Shown here: positions 21,701 through 34,000 of the stretch, piece after piece
Position numbering within the stretch: position 1 is the stretch's first letter
How the letters are laid out: the number at the start of each line of letters is the position of its first letter
Assembly: GCA_963920765.1 (NCBI GenBank)
Contig: OY987252.1
Location: 5,069,966 to 5,133,965 of the forward strand
Direction: 5' to 3'
DNA: 64,000 nt
Source of the DNA: Ulota crispa
Lineage: Eukaryota > Streptophyta > Bryopsida > Orthotrichales > Orthotrichaceae
Notes under the pieces: generated by a model
The model's database searches: none
The model's input: only the letters and a program-made list of their open reading frames with translations
What the model was told of the DNA's origin: nothing
Position numbers and translations under genes: made by a program

Positions 21701-23988
21701 TTTCACAAATAAAATAGGCGCTTTGGCAGGCAATTTTGAATAGCCAATAAAGTTTTTGGCAAAATTCTCGTCAATGTAATTCTGCAGTTCTGCCAACTCC
21801 GTTTGTAATAGATTATAAATTGGATCAAAAGGAGATTGTGCTCCTTCTTCTAAGTCTATAGCACAATCATATGGTCGGTGCTCCGGTAGTATTTCGGCAT
21901 TCTTCTTCAAAAGACATCTTTAAAATCTTTATACTACTCTGAGATACTAGCTGTTGTGATCTTTTCTTTACTATTTGAAGCCGCATAGATAACAAATGGT
22001 ACATTTTGTTTTGCCATTTTTATAAATGTCTTTGCTCCAATGAACATGAGTTTTTTCACTTGCGATTTGATAGTTTGTTTGCTTATAGATTTTTCAATAA
22101 ATTTTTCAATAGGTTCTATAACAAGTTTCTTGATTGGATAATTTTTTAAGAAAGTCATCTTTCATAATTTTCAGTCTATTGACAAATTGTACTTTTTTAA
22201 CTGTGAAAGCAAAAATAACAGGATTTAACGGGGTTTTGATGATATTGAAGATAATATGACTATTATAGCCTTCAAATGTCACATATAAAGGCATTGTTTT
22301 GTGTGTGACATTATCAGAAGACAAATATTGTTCATCTATCATTTCTATATTGATGGACTAAAATTTTTGAACTAAAAGGAGTTTGTAACTATTAACAAAT
22401 TCTTCATCAAAGAAACAAGCAGATGCTTTTAGATCTAATAGAGCAGTAGTTTCAAGTTTCCGAGAACCAACAGATAAAAAAATGATAAACAAGAGGCAGG
22501 TTGAGCGGATAAGAAAGAACCTAACTGTTGTTGTGAAATTGCATTATCCAGCCGCACAGTTTCTATTGTAGCCAGGTATCTTCGTTTTCCTAAACGATGA
22601 CAGCTCTGATTTTAACAATAAGTTGACTTAGTTTTTTTGGGCAGTTAAAAACTCTGTGGCCTCCCTCACCACAATACAAGAATAATTCTTCTCCCATGCG
22701 ACGCTTTTTTTCTTCTGAAGGAAAATACTTGACACATATTGCGTCGATTTGCATGTCTGTAGTCTTCGGATGTGAAATTCAATTCCTTGTCAACACAAAT
22801 GAGGTAGAATGAGTTGTTTGTTTCTTTTGTAGAATCTGATCTTGACGGCATTGGAAAAGTCAGTTGTTGCATTTAACCATTTAACTAATTTCCTCATTTA
22901 ATGTTTGCGGATCAGGAAGTGATAAAATTAAATCATTCACAAAATCCTTCAATTTCCAATAAAATTGGTTTATGAGGATTGCTTTATTCCAATTAATGTT
23001 GCACGCAAGTTATCAAAAGTCCGAGGCATAAGTCAATGTAGAGCGTGTCCCTTGTCTTAAGGATCAAATTTTTGTAGTTGCGATATGAATTTTATTATGT
23101 TCACCAAACACTTCCGCAAAGGCTTCAAAAAAGTGTTAAAATTGCTTAGTATATATGAGTGTTTCTTGAACAAAGAAACAAATCATGATAAAACTTGTCT
23201 TATAAGTAAAGTTCTAATCAATCCAACTTGTGATTCTTGTATTAGATAGCGTCTCGGTTATAAGGCAATTATCAATCGAATCTTATTGACAAATCCTTGA
23301 AACTTAAAGCGCATGCCATCAAATTTCTCATGAAAATTAATATGAAGTTTCTTTTATTGTAGTAGTGGTGGTATATCTTATTGAACCACAAGTGGAGTTC
23401 TACTCTTTGAATTGACAAAAAGTTGACCTAGTTGAAGACCACCAATAACTCCTTCAATTTTTGTGGTCTGATTTGACAACATTGTAATAGCATTAAGGAT
23501 GGCTTCTAACTTAGAATCAACAGCTTCGGACATGACATAATCCTAATATTCAACCATACTAAAAGATGGAAAATAACAAAATATATAAAGTAAAATAAAA
23601 TATTTATTTACATGGAACAAACCGCAACTTCTAAACCTTCAAATCTTTAAGGAAAAGGTATATTCGCAACTCTCACAAGAAAAACAAGATACAAATATTG
23701 TACTGAATGAGATATTAGATTAGAGTGGATAAACCGCAACCTCTAACAAGGGTCTTGATACTCAAGTAAAATAAGACTCTATTCCCTCATCCTTGAATCC
23801 AAGTTCATTCCTAATTTTTATTGATTATCTTCCTATTTCTATGTCCTGATAATTTGTCGAGTCTGAAAAATACTACAGCCTTGACCTATTTATATATTTT
23901 GATCTAAAGTGAAAGAAATCTAAAGTAAACAACATTCTAAAGTTAAAAGTACAAGAAAACGGAACGTTCCAAAGTATCGTCCCTAACA
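18771..23988 (-). mobile_element. Fossil Ty3/gypsy LTR retrotransposon (chromovirus), about 5.2 kb, broken
   Basis: An LTR retrotransposon of the Ty3/gypsy chromovirus lineage lies on the minus strand, inserted into the CACTA minisatellite. Parts in 5' to 3' order: a 5' LTR-like repeat near 23770-23988, a likely gag/Cys-His region around 22660-23560, protease and reverse transcriptase around 21000-22350, RNase H around 20640-21000, integrase around 19560-20500, a chromodomain around 19176-19403, and a 3' LTR-like repeat at 18771-19017. Both end repeats begin TGTTAGRGACG on the minus strand. A stretch resembling a tRNA-Met primer site sits beside the 5' one. It is heavily broken, with many disruptions, and the two end repeats differ clearly, so it is old. 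It cannot be more recent than the CACTA minisatellite it interrupts. Confidence 0.9.
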
Positions 23989-25241
23989 TGGCCTCGATGC
24001 TTTGTTCTTTACAGCAGCTTACAAATTTTTTTTTAAAAACATCAAATTCTCTCCGATGAGCCCATTCATCAACTAGTGCATTAAAAACAAAAAAATAGAA
24101 GGCCTCAATGGCTTGCCCTCTATAGCAAGTTGCAAATGTAAAAAAAAACATCAAACTGCCCCCATGTGAGCCCATTCATCAACTAGCAATTCCAAAAACA
24201 TAAAAAAAGGCATGGAAGGCTTGGCCCTCCATAGCAGCTTATAAGTTTTAAAAAAAAAACATCAAATTGCCCCTTTGTGAGCCCATTCATCAACATTACC
24301 AACATCAAAAACAAAAAAAAGGCCTCAATACCTTGCTCTCCATAGCAGCTTGCAATTTTTTTTTTTAAACATCAAACTCCCCCCTGTGAGCCCATTCATT
24401 AGCTAGCACACCAAAAAAAATAACTAAAGGGCCTCGATGGCATGGCCCGCCATAGTACCTTGTAAGTTTTGAAAAAAAACATCAAACTGCGCCCTTGTAA
24501 GCCCATTCATCAACTAGCAACACTGAAAACAAACAAAGTGGGGCTTGATGGCTTGGCCCACCATAGCAGCTTGCATTTTAAAAAATAACATCAAACTACC
24601 CCCTTGTGAGCCCATTCATCAACTAGCACATCAAAAACAAAAAAATAGAAGGCTTTGATGGCCTGCCTTTAATAGCAACTAGCAAATTTTAAAAAAAACC
24701 ATAAATTGCTGCCCTATGAGCCCACTCATTGCTAGCAACACCAAAAACAAAAAAAGGGCCTTGATGGCATGGCCCGCCATAGCACCTTGTAAGTTTTAAA
24801 AAAAAACATCGAACTGCCCCCTTGTGAGTCCATTCATCAACTAGCTCACGGAAAACAAAAAAAAAAGGGCTTAGATGGCCTGGCCCTCCATAGCAGCTTG
24901 CAAATTTAAAAAAAAAACATCAAACTACCCTCCTGTGAGCCCATTCATCAACTAGCACACCAAATACAACAAAAGAGGGGCCTGGATGGCCTGGCCCTCC
25001 ATAGCAGCTTGCAAATGTAAAAAACAAAGCATCATACCACCCCCTATGAACCCATTCATCAACTAGCACATCGAATACAAAAAAAGAGGGCCTCAATGGC
25101 TTGGCCCTCCACAACTACTTACAAATTTAGAAAAAAAACATCAAACTGCTTCCTTGTGAGCCCATTCAGCAACTAGCAATACCAAAAACAAAAGAAGGAG
25201 GGCCTCAATGCCTTGCTCTCCACAGCAATTTGCAAATTAAA

Positions 25242-25312
<71 letters not shown>

Positions 25313-25790
25313 CAAAATGCCCCCTATGAGCCCAGCCATCAACTCGCACACCAAAATAAATAAAAAAGAGGGCCTTGATGGCTTGGCCCTCCATAGCAGC
25401 TTGCAAATTCCAAAAAAAAACATCAAACTGCCCCCTTGTGAGTCCATTCATTGACGTTAGCAAGACCAAAAACAAGAAAAAGAGGACCTCGATGCCTTGC
25501 TCTCCACAGCAGTTTGAATTTTTTTTTTTTTAAAACATCAAACTCCTCCCCATAAGCCCATTCATCATCTAGCAACATTGAAATCAAAAAAATAAAGGGC
25601 CTCAATGGCCTAGCCCTCCATAGCAGCTTGCAAATGTAAAAAAAAAAACATCAAACTACCCCTTGTGAGCTCATTCATCAACTAGCAACACCAAAAACAC
25701 AAAAAAGAGGGCCTCAATGGCCTAGCCCTTGATAGCAGCTTGCAAATTTTAAAAATATACCACCGAAACTCCCTCCTTTGAGCTTCTCAC
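23989..25790. repeat. 110-bp minisatellite, right block (about 16 units)
   Basis: Continues the array seen at 17690-18770, with the same unit and orientation. The first unit resumes at GGCCTCGATGC immediately after the Ty3/gypsy end. Unit starts fall about every 110 bases (near 24010, 24121, 24230, 24343, 24452, 24561 and so on to 25731). One unit near 25240-25311 has expanded into a poly-A run and a (TA)n run of about 27 repeats. Confidence 0.92.
25258..25311. repeat. (TA)n microsatellite
   Basis: About 27 TA dinucleotides with one G substitution follow a poly-A run inside a minisatellite unit. Open frames full of Tyr-Ile across it are artefacts. Confidence 0.95.
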
Positions 25791-26799
25791 TAGGACTTTT
25801 GGCAATGATGACTACATTTCAAGGCTTTACAAAGATATCCAATGGAACCAAGTGATAGATGTAGGCATATCTCTCTTCTTGATGCAAGAGGGTTTTTGAG
25901 GGCGTCGTGTTGTACTTGGAGCTAGATCTTGGAACTCCTACGTGGTGGTGGTCCTCCTTCGATCCTAGAAGCTTCAACTACGTCGTTAGCTAAAGACACT
26001 CCAGTCTTGTGCAAAATGATTGCGATGATAGGTGGAAGGAAAGCAATTCTTTGGAAGATTTGCACTATATCATTGTCCTTTAGGTTTGCTATAGTTGTAA
26101 ACAATGATTCTAATGGGGAAGTCATTGATTGAGAGAGATTGGACCTACAATGTGCAATTGAGAGGACCAAGACGCTTTGGACGTTGACGTCCACCGCTCC
26201 CCAGATGCTCCCCTAATCTGGGCAACCCTAATTCCCTCAACTTCTCTTGGTTACGTTGAATGTTGGCATTGCAAAGTTGTTCACAGATGGAGGTTTCCCT
26301 GAGCTTAGCACGATTAGCTAGCTTGAAGATTGTGTGCAGCTACGCCAAGCTTCAAGACTATGCTCCGCTCCACTAATCTGCTCGAATTGGATTCAAATCG
26401 GATCTGGTACAAGTACCGGCTACAAGATCCCTACTTCACATGATCAAGCTTCTCCGCTCCCTGGCTCAGCGGCTTGGCGGCCCTGCGTCCCTCAACCTCA
26501 AAGTCCATGTGCGTCCAATCACCATCTACCTTGCACACAAATACAAAATTCCAACACTAAGTCCAATGCAAAACGCCCACTAAATCAAGGAAGAAATGAA
26601 GGCCGATCTCAACAAGTAGTAAAAATCAGGGTGAAATCATCCCTTAACCTAGAAATCTCAGCAATGACTCTCAAGTGCCTCACCTCTTTCACAAGCCTCC
26701 TTGTGCTTGGTTGCAAAAGTCCAGCTTCCCTCAAGTGCACGAGTCTATGTAGCGTGCGACAGCGCAACATGGTGCAACACGGTTGAGATGAGGAGCTCG
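25791..26799. other. Central CACTA region, no gene recognised; G+C-richer patch
   Basis: 26180-26870 is richer in G+C than the rest of the element. A plus-strand open frame at 26334-26786 (150 codons, rich in Ser, Pro, Gln and Cys) matches nothing I know. The patch might be a captured host fragment or the outward-facing promoter region between the two divergent genes. I see no domain to decide it. Confidence 0.35.
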
Positions 26800-28790
26800 G
26801 CTCTCAAGGGAGGCGTTCCAAGGACTCAGCCGCTCAGTGCCCGTGTGGCCTACCCCACAGGTGCCTCCTCTTTTCCCATTGGTTGCATTCCATGTCATTG
26901 CATGCCTTCATCTAGTATGAGTGCATCTTGTACATAAGGGAAAAACTAACCTTGAAGTCTTTCAATTACGGGCCATATTAACTTGCAAATGCCCTGGTGC
27001 AAAAGGTGCATGTGTACAAAATTTTGAAGTTGATTGAATATCATCAAATCATAATGTTAACTAGTTCTTAGGTTTTAATACAATTTTGCAATGAAAGTTT
27101 TTTTGAGATTCACCAATTTGAGTTGAAAATGAATATGGATTATTGTCTGTTCAACATTTTGTAGAATGGTCTCCACTTCAACCTTGACTTTCCAAATGAT
27201 GGATGATATTGAAATTGAGCCCTAACCGCACAACATCTTTCATAGAAATCTACATTGGAAATTATCCAAAGCAATATATTTTAAAAGTTCTTATAAGAAC
27301 AACAAAATGGGCATTTTATGACTTTAGGTTCTGACTAGCATGAGTCATTTTGAGGTATATATGACTCTCAATAGTCATAACTTACAGTCATAAAATGGCC
27401 ATGCTATTCTAATTACTTAGAAGCCCTAGATTCATGAAAATTAGACATGTCATGACTCTAGTCATATATTGTTGCTAATGACAAACTTTTGTGATTTGAT
27501 TGGAGCAGGTGGCATCAAACACGTTTGGAAGCTCAGTTGGTGCGTGTGGTGTTCTATGAACTCAGTCGCTACTTGCCTATGTGGCCCGCCTTTCTAGGTG
27601 CCCCCTCTTTTCCTGCTGGTTGCATTCCATGTAATTCAATGCCTTCATCTAGTTTGAGCGAGTCTTGTCTACAAGGGAAAAGCTATCAATCAATGCCTTC
27701 ATCTAGTTTGAGTGCGTCTTGTCCACACAAGTAAAGCTAATCCCAAAGTCTCTGAATTACAGGCCTTATTAACCTCCAAATGCCCAAAAGTACCAAAGGA
27801 GCTTGTGTACTTAATTTCAAAGTTGAATTAAACCTCATCAAATCATAACGTGTAGCTCTTATTTTCTAAGAAAAGTTAGCATTGAAGGTTATTTTGAGAA
27901 TCAATTATTTCAAGTTGCAAGCAAATATGGATTATAATTGCATGTTCAAAATTTTGTAGAACAATCTCTACTAGAAGTTTCAGTTTCTAGATGTTGGAAG
28001 ATTTTGAAATTGAGTCTTAAATGCAATAGACCTTGGATAGAAACCAACATTGTAACATATTTAAAATACATATAATATTAGCTTCTAGAAGCCCTAAAAT
28101 CATTAAAGTGAGGTTTGCCATGACTGTAGACTTGTAATGTCAATAGTGACAGACTTTTGAGATTTGGCTACTATAGGCTGTATGGAAACATGTTGAGAAG
28201 TTTAGTTGATGCGAGTGATGAACCTTGCCTCTATTTTCTTGTACATGCATGCCCCTTAGGTACAACCTAAAATCACATTGATTGTATTATATGCCATATA
28301 TTCCATGCCTACAATTCTAAGTGCTTCATGTACACATGTAAGGATGTGACCCTAAATCCTTAGAATTACAAGTTTGAACACGTAACTGCTGAAAGTCACC
28401 CAAAGTGGGTGTTTCCCAAGAATTGAAGTTCAATGAACCTCATGAAAGCATAATTTTCAATCTCAATTTTCAAATAGAAGTTTGCGCTGAAAGGTATCTT
28501 GAAAGCCTAGAATCTAAGTTTGAAAATGAACCTTAAATATTCTTTTATTCAAAATTTTAGATCATGGTTTGCATGGCAACCTTAAGTTTTCTAATACTAA
28601 ATGAAAATGAAATTGAGACTTAAATGCACTAGAGCTTGGAGAGAAATCCATGTTAGAAATTGGGAATTTTTTTTCATAATGATACCTTTTGAAAACCATG
28701 AATTGATTAAAGTTAGATATGTCATGAGCTGGAACCTATGTTTTTGCCAATGACAAACTTTCTAAATTTGACATGTGAAATGAGGATTAG
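26800..28790. repeat. Tandem triplication of a unit of about 700 bp
   Basis: Three diverged head-to-tail units start near 26800, 27500 and 28190. Shared landmarks in order: GTGGCCTAC-like, TGCATTCCATGT, ATGCCTTCATCTAGT, GAATTACAGGCC, CATCAAATCATAA, TTCAAAATTTTGTAGA, a block near GAAATTGAG, TTAGAAGCCCTA, and CATGACTCTAGTCATA then AATGACAAACTTTTGA. The first unit carries several ATGACT motifs (27310-27420). The third unit is the most diverged. No coding frame is conserved across units. Confidence 0.8.
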
Positions 28791-29572
28791 AACGGGCAAA
28801 GTCACCTTAGCAATTCTAAGAACTTTATGTGAAGGGAGTATCATGTTTGAAATAGCAAGTCATATTGGTGTGCTTTTCTTTTCCATGGAATGTGTAACAT
28901 GATAAACCTAAATTTAATTACATGAACAAAATTTGAAAAAACATGATGTTTTTAATGAAACACTTGGTTGTATGATTAGTTTCATGAAAATCCCTAAAAT
29001 TGCTAAAGAAGACTTTGGGCATTTAAGGGTTTAACCAAAGTTGTAGGAGAGGGGTCCAACCTAATGAACATTATTAACATGGAGTGACTATTCTCCTAAA
29101 ATAATACAATGAATTGAAACCGTCTCACAAAGGGGGGTATCAAACCAATATTTATGTATTATTTGTAAGAGTTTAGGATAAATTTTAAGGAAATGCTGGA
29201 GCTTTCAATACAAATAACAAAGAAATGAGCCCAACAATATGCCTTGAATATGTATTGAGACCTACGTTTGTGATAACCCCAAAGAGTGTGAAGATACTGT
29301 ATTATAACTTTAGCTAGTAATGCAAAATTGTAAATAGTTAATTTGTGACTATGTACAATCAAATGGGTGAAAATAGAACAATAGATGACTGCACATGGTG
29401 AAGATTGACTAAGTGTGGTCACAAACTATTATTGCCACTGTCCATTGTGTCTTGTCGTACACACTACAAAATGATATACAATCCCTTCATATTAGAATTT
29501 ACTTACTATAGTTTGTGCTTTACTAATAGTTCCTTTTTTTTATAATTGTATGAGAAGGTCTAGGCATCATCA
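28791..29572. other. A+T-rich spacer upstream of the zinc-motif/SET gene
   Basis: No gene is recognised. It would contain the promoter of the plus-strand transposon genes, but no element of that promoter can be named with confidence. Confidence 0.35.
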
Positions 29573-30466
29573 ATGGATCATCCCTCCAATGTACTAGAAG
29601 AAGATTTGGAGTTACGGGGAGTTGAAGAGGAACAAGCAAACCACAAAAACCTCCTTAGATACCCTTGTCCTTGCAAGGGGTGCATGGGTGGGATAATCCA
29701 AGGACAAAATACTATATGCAAGCACCTTCATGACTATCAACGCGACCCATTGCTTCAAAAATCCGTTTTGGTACGTGCCACTTCCATGCATTGCATTCAT
29801 TGCTTCTCTGTCAGCATTTATTACCTAAATCTTTATGTCAACTTTGAATATTGTAGTCTAGATTTTGAACAGTCTCAAAGACATTTGTGTACAGGTAGCA
29901 ACTAAGGCAGCATTGGATGATTTGCTTAAAGATTGTAATGTTGGACAATGTTCTATCAACCGCAGCAATTTAACAAGTCAAGAGTTACAATTGGTGAATT
30001 GGAGGCCTAGCTATCTTGATGGAGAATGGGGCCCCTCTTGTATTCCAAGACTAACACCATTCATGTATTGGAACCGGGAGTGGATAGTGAAAGTATCTAT
30101 GTTTCCATTCATGGGGTGGGGTCTCTATACCAAGGGTGCTGCAAAGGCAAGGGAGGAGTTGTTAACATTTGTGGGACAATTGTTGGCCCGGTCCGAATTT
30201 AGGATCATGAAGCCTTGGATTCACAATTTGTATGCTATGCCATGCAACCTATAGCTAGTGTGTACCAAGACAAGGATGTAGAACATGGCAATGTAGCTGG
30301 ATTCATCAAGAGTTCCATAGGACGTGAGGACATTAGCAATGTCATTTGGGAGTATGCAGAATTGCCAAGGCCTTGGAACACATCTAAATGGAGATACACA
30401 ATAACCATAGCATCCCAAGACATTACTAGCGAGGAGGAGCTATTTGCGCACTACCCTATAAACTGA
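29573..30466 (+). pseudogene. CACTA-borne gene: transposase-associated Cys/His domain joined to a SET domain
   Basis: Exon 1 (29573-29770) starts MDHPSNVLEEDLELRG and carries YPCPCKGC with a His 15-20 residues later (CKHLHDYQRDP), the zinc-type signature of the transposase-associated domain at the start of plant TnpD proteins. A GTACGT donor follows at 29771 and a TGTACAG acceptor ends at 29894. Both cuts fall between codons, so exon 2 (29895-30466) continues in frame with VATKAALDDLLKDC. Exon 2 reads like a SET domain: GWGLYT (the GxG motif), LLTFVGQLLARSEF, DVEHGNVAGFIKSS (position of RFINHS), and ITSEEELFAHYPIN with a stop. SET proteins transfer methyl groups to Lys; the usual NHS motif is altered here. 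One base is missing near 30250, between LYAMPCN and IASVYQD. The TnpD coding region begins 560 bases downstream on the same strand. Confidence 0.72.
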
Positions 30467-30529
30467 TTCAATGTAGAGGGTTTAGGAAATTATTTGTGTT
30501 TGGAGTTCTTCCCTCTTTGCATGATAATT

Positions 30530-30720
30530 TGCAAAAGCCTTTGTAGAACATGACTGCAAACAGTCATTGCTTCAACTAAGAAATGACTCATCGTAGTCAC
30601 ATTTTGAAATGTATGTGACTACACTCAGTCATATTAAGTGGATAATAGACTCATGTACTAGTCATATTTGCCAAATGACATGAATGACTCTCGTCATAAC
30701 TATGAGCATATTTTCACAGA
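30530..30720. promoter_or_regulatory. Internal ATGACT/AGTCAT motif cluster
   Basis: About eight ATGACT/AGTCAT words lie between the SET-domain gene and TnpD. They match the subterminal motif of the element and may bind the same protein. Confidence 0.6.
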
Positions 30721-31021
30721 ATTCTTTAAAATGGAAACATTGTGGGGGAGTTGAGGAGAAAGAATGATTTTTTTTGTTCTCTATGTAGTTCATTGAATAT
30801 GCATTGACTATTGGATTAAGCAATGATAGATCCAAAAATTTTCAATGATTGTGGTTACATTGCAAACTTGCATAGCCCTATTGGTTAGGAAAGTGCCTAT
30901 GATTTGTGGGTAGTAAATAAATGAGTATGTACTATACAAATATGCAATTGCACCGTATTGTCAATGTTCACAAATTTGATATGTGGAACAATCCTCCCCA
31001 ATGTAATTTTGGATGAATAGG

Positions 31022-34000
31022 CCAATTTAGACCCTAGGGATGACGTTGTCAATGGTGTCACCACAAAGGGAACTGAGCTGCATGGCAATTTGGATGCAAA
31101 TGGCGTAGATGGAGGGGACGCAATACAAATGATTGCAAAATGTTTTCAACGCTTTGATAATCTTCCACATTGCAAGGATGATATTGATTGCGATCATCCA
31201 AAATGTGTAGTGGAGCTAGAAGATGAGGCAATGCAAGAGAGCATGGGTACAAGTGAGGAGGCCAAAGACGCGGAGGATCTATTCAAACAATTGAGGATTC
31301 CCTTACATGCAGGTTCAAAGTCAAATTGTCTAGTGACCACCTTCTTGCTCTTGAATTGTTTCTCAGTCTTTGGAGTTTCCAATGCAAGTGCAAACGAACT
31401 GCTAAAACTATTGAAAGAGCTACTTCCTATTAACAATACCTTACCTAAATTGCATTATGAAGCAATGCGTTATTTGTCCAAACTAGGACTCTCCTATGAC
31501 TCCATCCATTCTTACAAAAATGGTTGTTGTTTGTTCCGACTAGGGTTGAAAGATGCAGTGGAGTGCTCGGCATGTGGAGAACCTAGATACATTCTAGGCA
31601 AGCCCAGATGTCTTGGGAAGATTCTTTGTCATTTTCCACTCATTTCTTGATTGCAACGCATGAATCGGTGCAAGAAATTGGCCGAGTTGTGAACATGGCA
31701 TGCAACTCGTACGAAGGAGGGGAGCAACGTGGAGTGCATGCCAGATTCAAAAGCTTGGAGGCACATAGACACCATGTACCCAAAGTTTGCAGCGGAGCCA
31801 AGAAACATGAGGCTTGGATTGGCATTGGATGGTGTGAATCTGTTCTTGAACATGTCGCTTAGTCACTCGACTTGGCCGGTCATATTATTGAACTATAACT
31901 TGCTCCCAAGGTTAGTGACAAAGAGGTTCTTCTTGATGTTGTAGCTCATAATCTCAGGGAAGGAAAGCATTACATCTAGCAACATCGATGTTTGTTTGGT
32001 GCCACTGCTAGAGAAACTAGCGGATCTATGGAAGGGTGTTGAGGCAAATGACTCGTTTGTTGTTGGTTCAAATAAGGACTTTTCAATTTGAGTTGTACTC
32101 ATGTGGTGAATCCACAATTTCCTAGCTTACGGGCTAGCATTAGCGCAAGTCACAAAAGATACAAAGGTTGCCTTGAGTGCGGGCCTAGAGAGAGGAGTCA
32201 AAAATCTACCGCCCGTGCAAAAAATGTCTATCTAGGGCATTGCAAGTACAAGTGGAGAGATCCCTAGCCCATGTTTTATGGAATATAGTGTTTAAGAAAT
32301 AAAGACCATTGAAGTGAAAGAGGAAACTGTTTATGTAATATCTACAGTTACTGTAAGATTCATAGAATAATATATATTGTAGTATATTCAACTTAGAGCA
32401 TCTAAAAGCATTGGTTAGTATGAGTTAATTTACCCTAATTAAATAGCCTAGAGAAATAAGAGTTGTGGAGATTCAAAGTCTTGCTTGTTGCTCTTGTATT
32501 TAAATTGATCTAAATACATGACCTATACTGGGGAGGTGTTTGAAATTGGTCCATAACAATTGCTACTAGGACAATGGTCATGTAATTTATATGCTTATTA
32601 ATGAGTGTCATGGATCTTAGCATGTACATCCATAAACCAAAGAATAAAGATATGTTTTTGAAGAATGAATTGAATAGGAATACATTGGCAAAATTTATCT
32701 CATCTATAATGTAACCCTGCTTAGAAACAAAAAGAGTGAAGTTACAAAAAAGCATATGGTAATGAAAATATGCTTTGCATAGTCGCTTGTATTAGAATAT
32801 AGTGACATCAAATGTAGTATGTCAAATCTGCAACCACAAATGAAATTCCTTATTCACTAAGTTGTACACTTTGAACTTAGAAGGATTGATCTTCCTCAGC
32901 GGGTACTGAAGAAGAGAGCATCCGTATTGGAATATGAGATGGGATTTTGATGGGACTGTGGAGGCAAAGTTACCCCCAAAGTCCATGACAGGCGCTGACA
33001 TCAAGAAGTATACACTGCAGAGGAGCGATTGGTTTAGGGCATCAACCCTAAACAAACCAAATGCACCAAGTGACTTGGTTCATACCATTGGTGTGAAATG
33101 GTTGACAGCCTTCTATCGCCTTCCATATTGGGAGGTAATTCTTGACCGCATTGCTAAAGATGACAATGTATAATAAGTGCACAATACACCTTTTGCTTGT
33201 TCATGTCATCATTGGTTAATAGTTCACTTGTGGAACATGGAAAGGAACAGTAACTCTTATGCATCCACAAGAGTGTCACCATTAATGAGGAAGTAGAGAA
33301 CTTGGCTGACTAGTGACAATCATAAAATTATAGATTATGACTATCACAAGTGCCAACAATATATACAAGTGACTAGAACCAATAGCATTGTTGGTGGGAA
33401 TGACTAGGGGATCACTTAGTGACTTCCCGTAGTCATATCCTTGAAGAAAAATGACTACCAAGAGTTATAGTTTTGAATACCATGACTACAAATAGTCAAT
33501 TGTATGGATGATATGACTACCAGAATACATTTACACCATCCAAATGATCAAACTCTAAACCATAAGCAATGATAGTGCTAATCGTAAAGGATAATTTACT
33601 TCAAAATTGTAAGTTATTTGGATACCTGAACAATGTTTATGCATAAGACAGTTGCCAAAGGTTCAAATTTGAAAATAGCGTCATGTTGGATATGTTGCCT
33701 GAATCTTATTGCATTATGTCTTTGCGATTGTACCACGCAGTGGTACTAATGAGACATAGTTGCCTCAACAAGGTCTTTTGATTAGACACGTGCTAGACCC
33801 CATGCATTGCAAAAACAACTTGTGTGAGAATATGTTGAAGACCATTTGGAGATCTAAGGACACTTTGAAGGTTTGTTTGGACATGCAAGAGGCTTGGATC
33901 AGGCTTCATCTTCACCCTGTGCTGAGGAGGGCACCTGGATTGATGGTGTTACCAACTGCACCATACGTACTCACTAGGGCAGAGAAGAATGCTTTCTTTG

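Noticed and set aside
25205-25475. Open frames rich in Tyr and Ile across the TA run, and Asp/Glu-His-rich frames across the 110-bp array
   Set aside because: They follow from the (TA)n run and from repeat units whose length is not a multiple of three, so no protein repeat is conserved.
17690-25790. A spaced array of similar units, considered as a CRISPR-like array
   Set aside because: Unit spacing is head-to-tail without unique spacers, similarity covers the entire unit, and the setting is a plant transposon.
29455-29475. CACTACAAAATG word that looks like a CACTA end
   Set aside because: It lacks the continuing terminal repeat and subterminal motifs, and no target duplication or partner is present.
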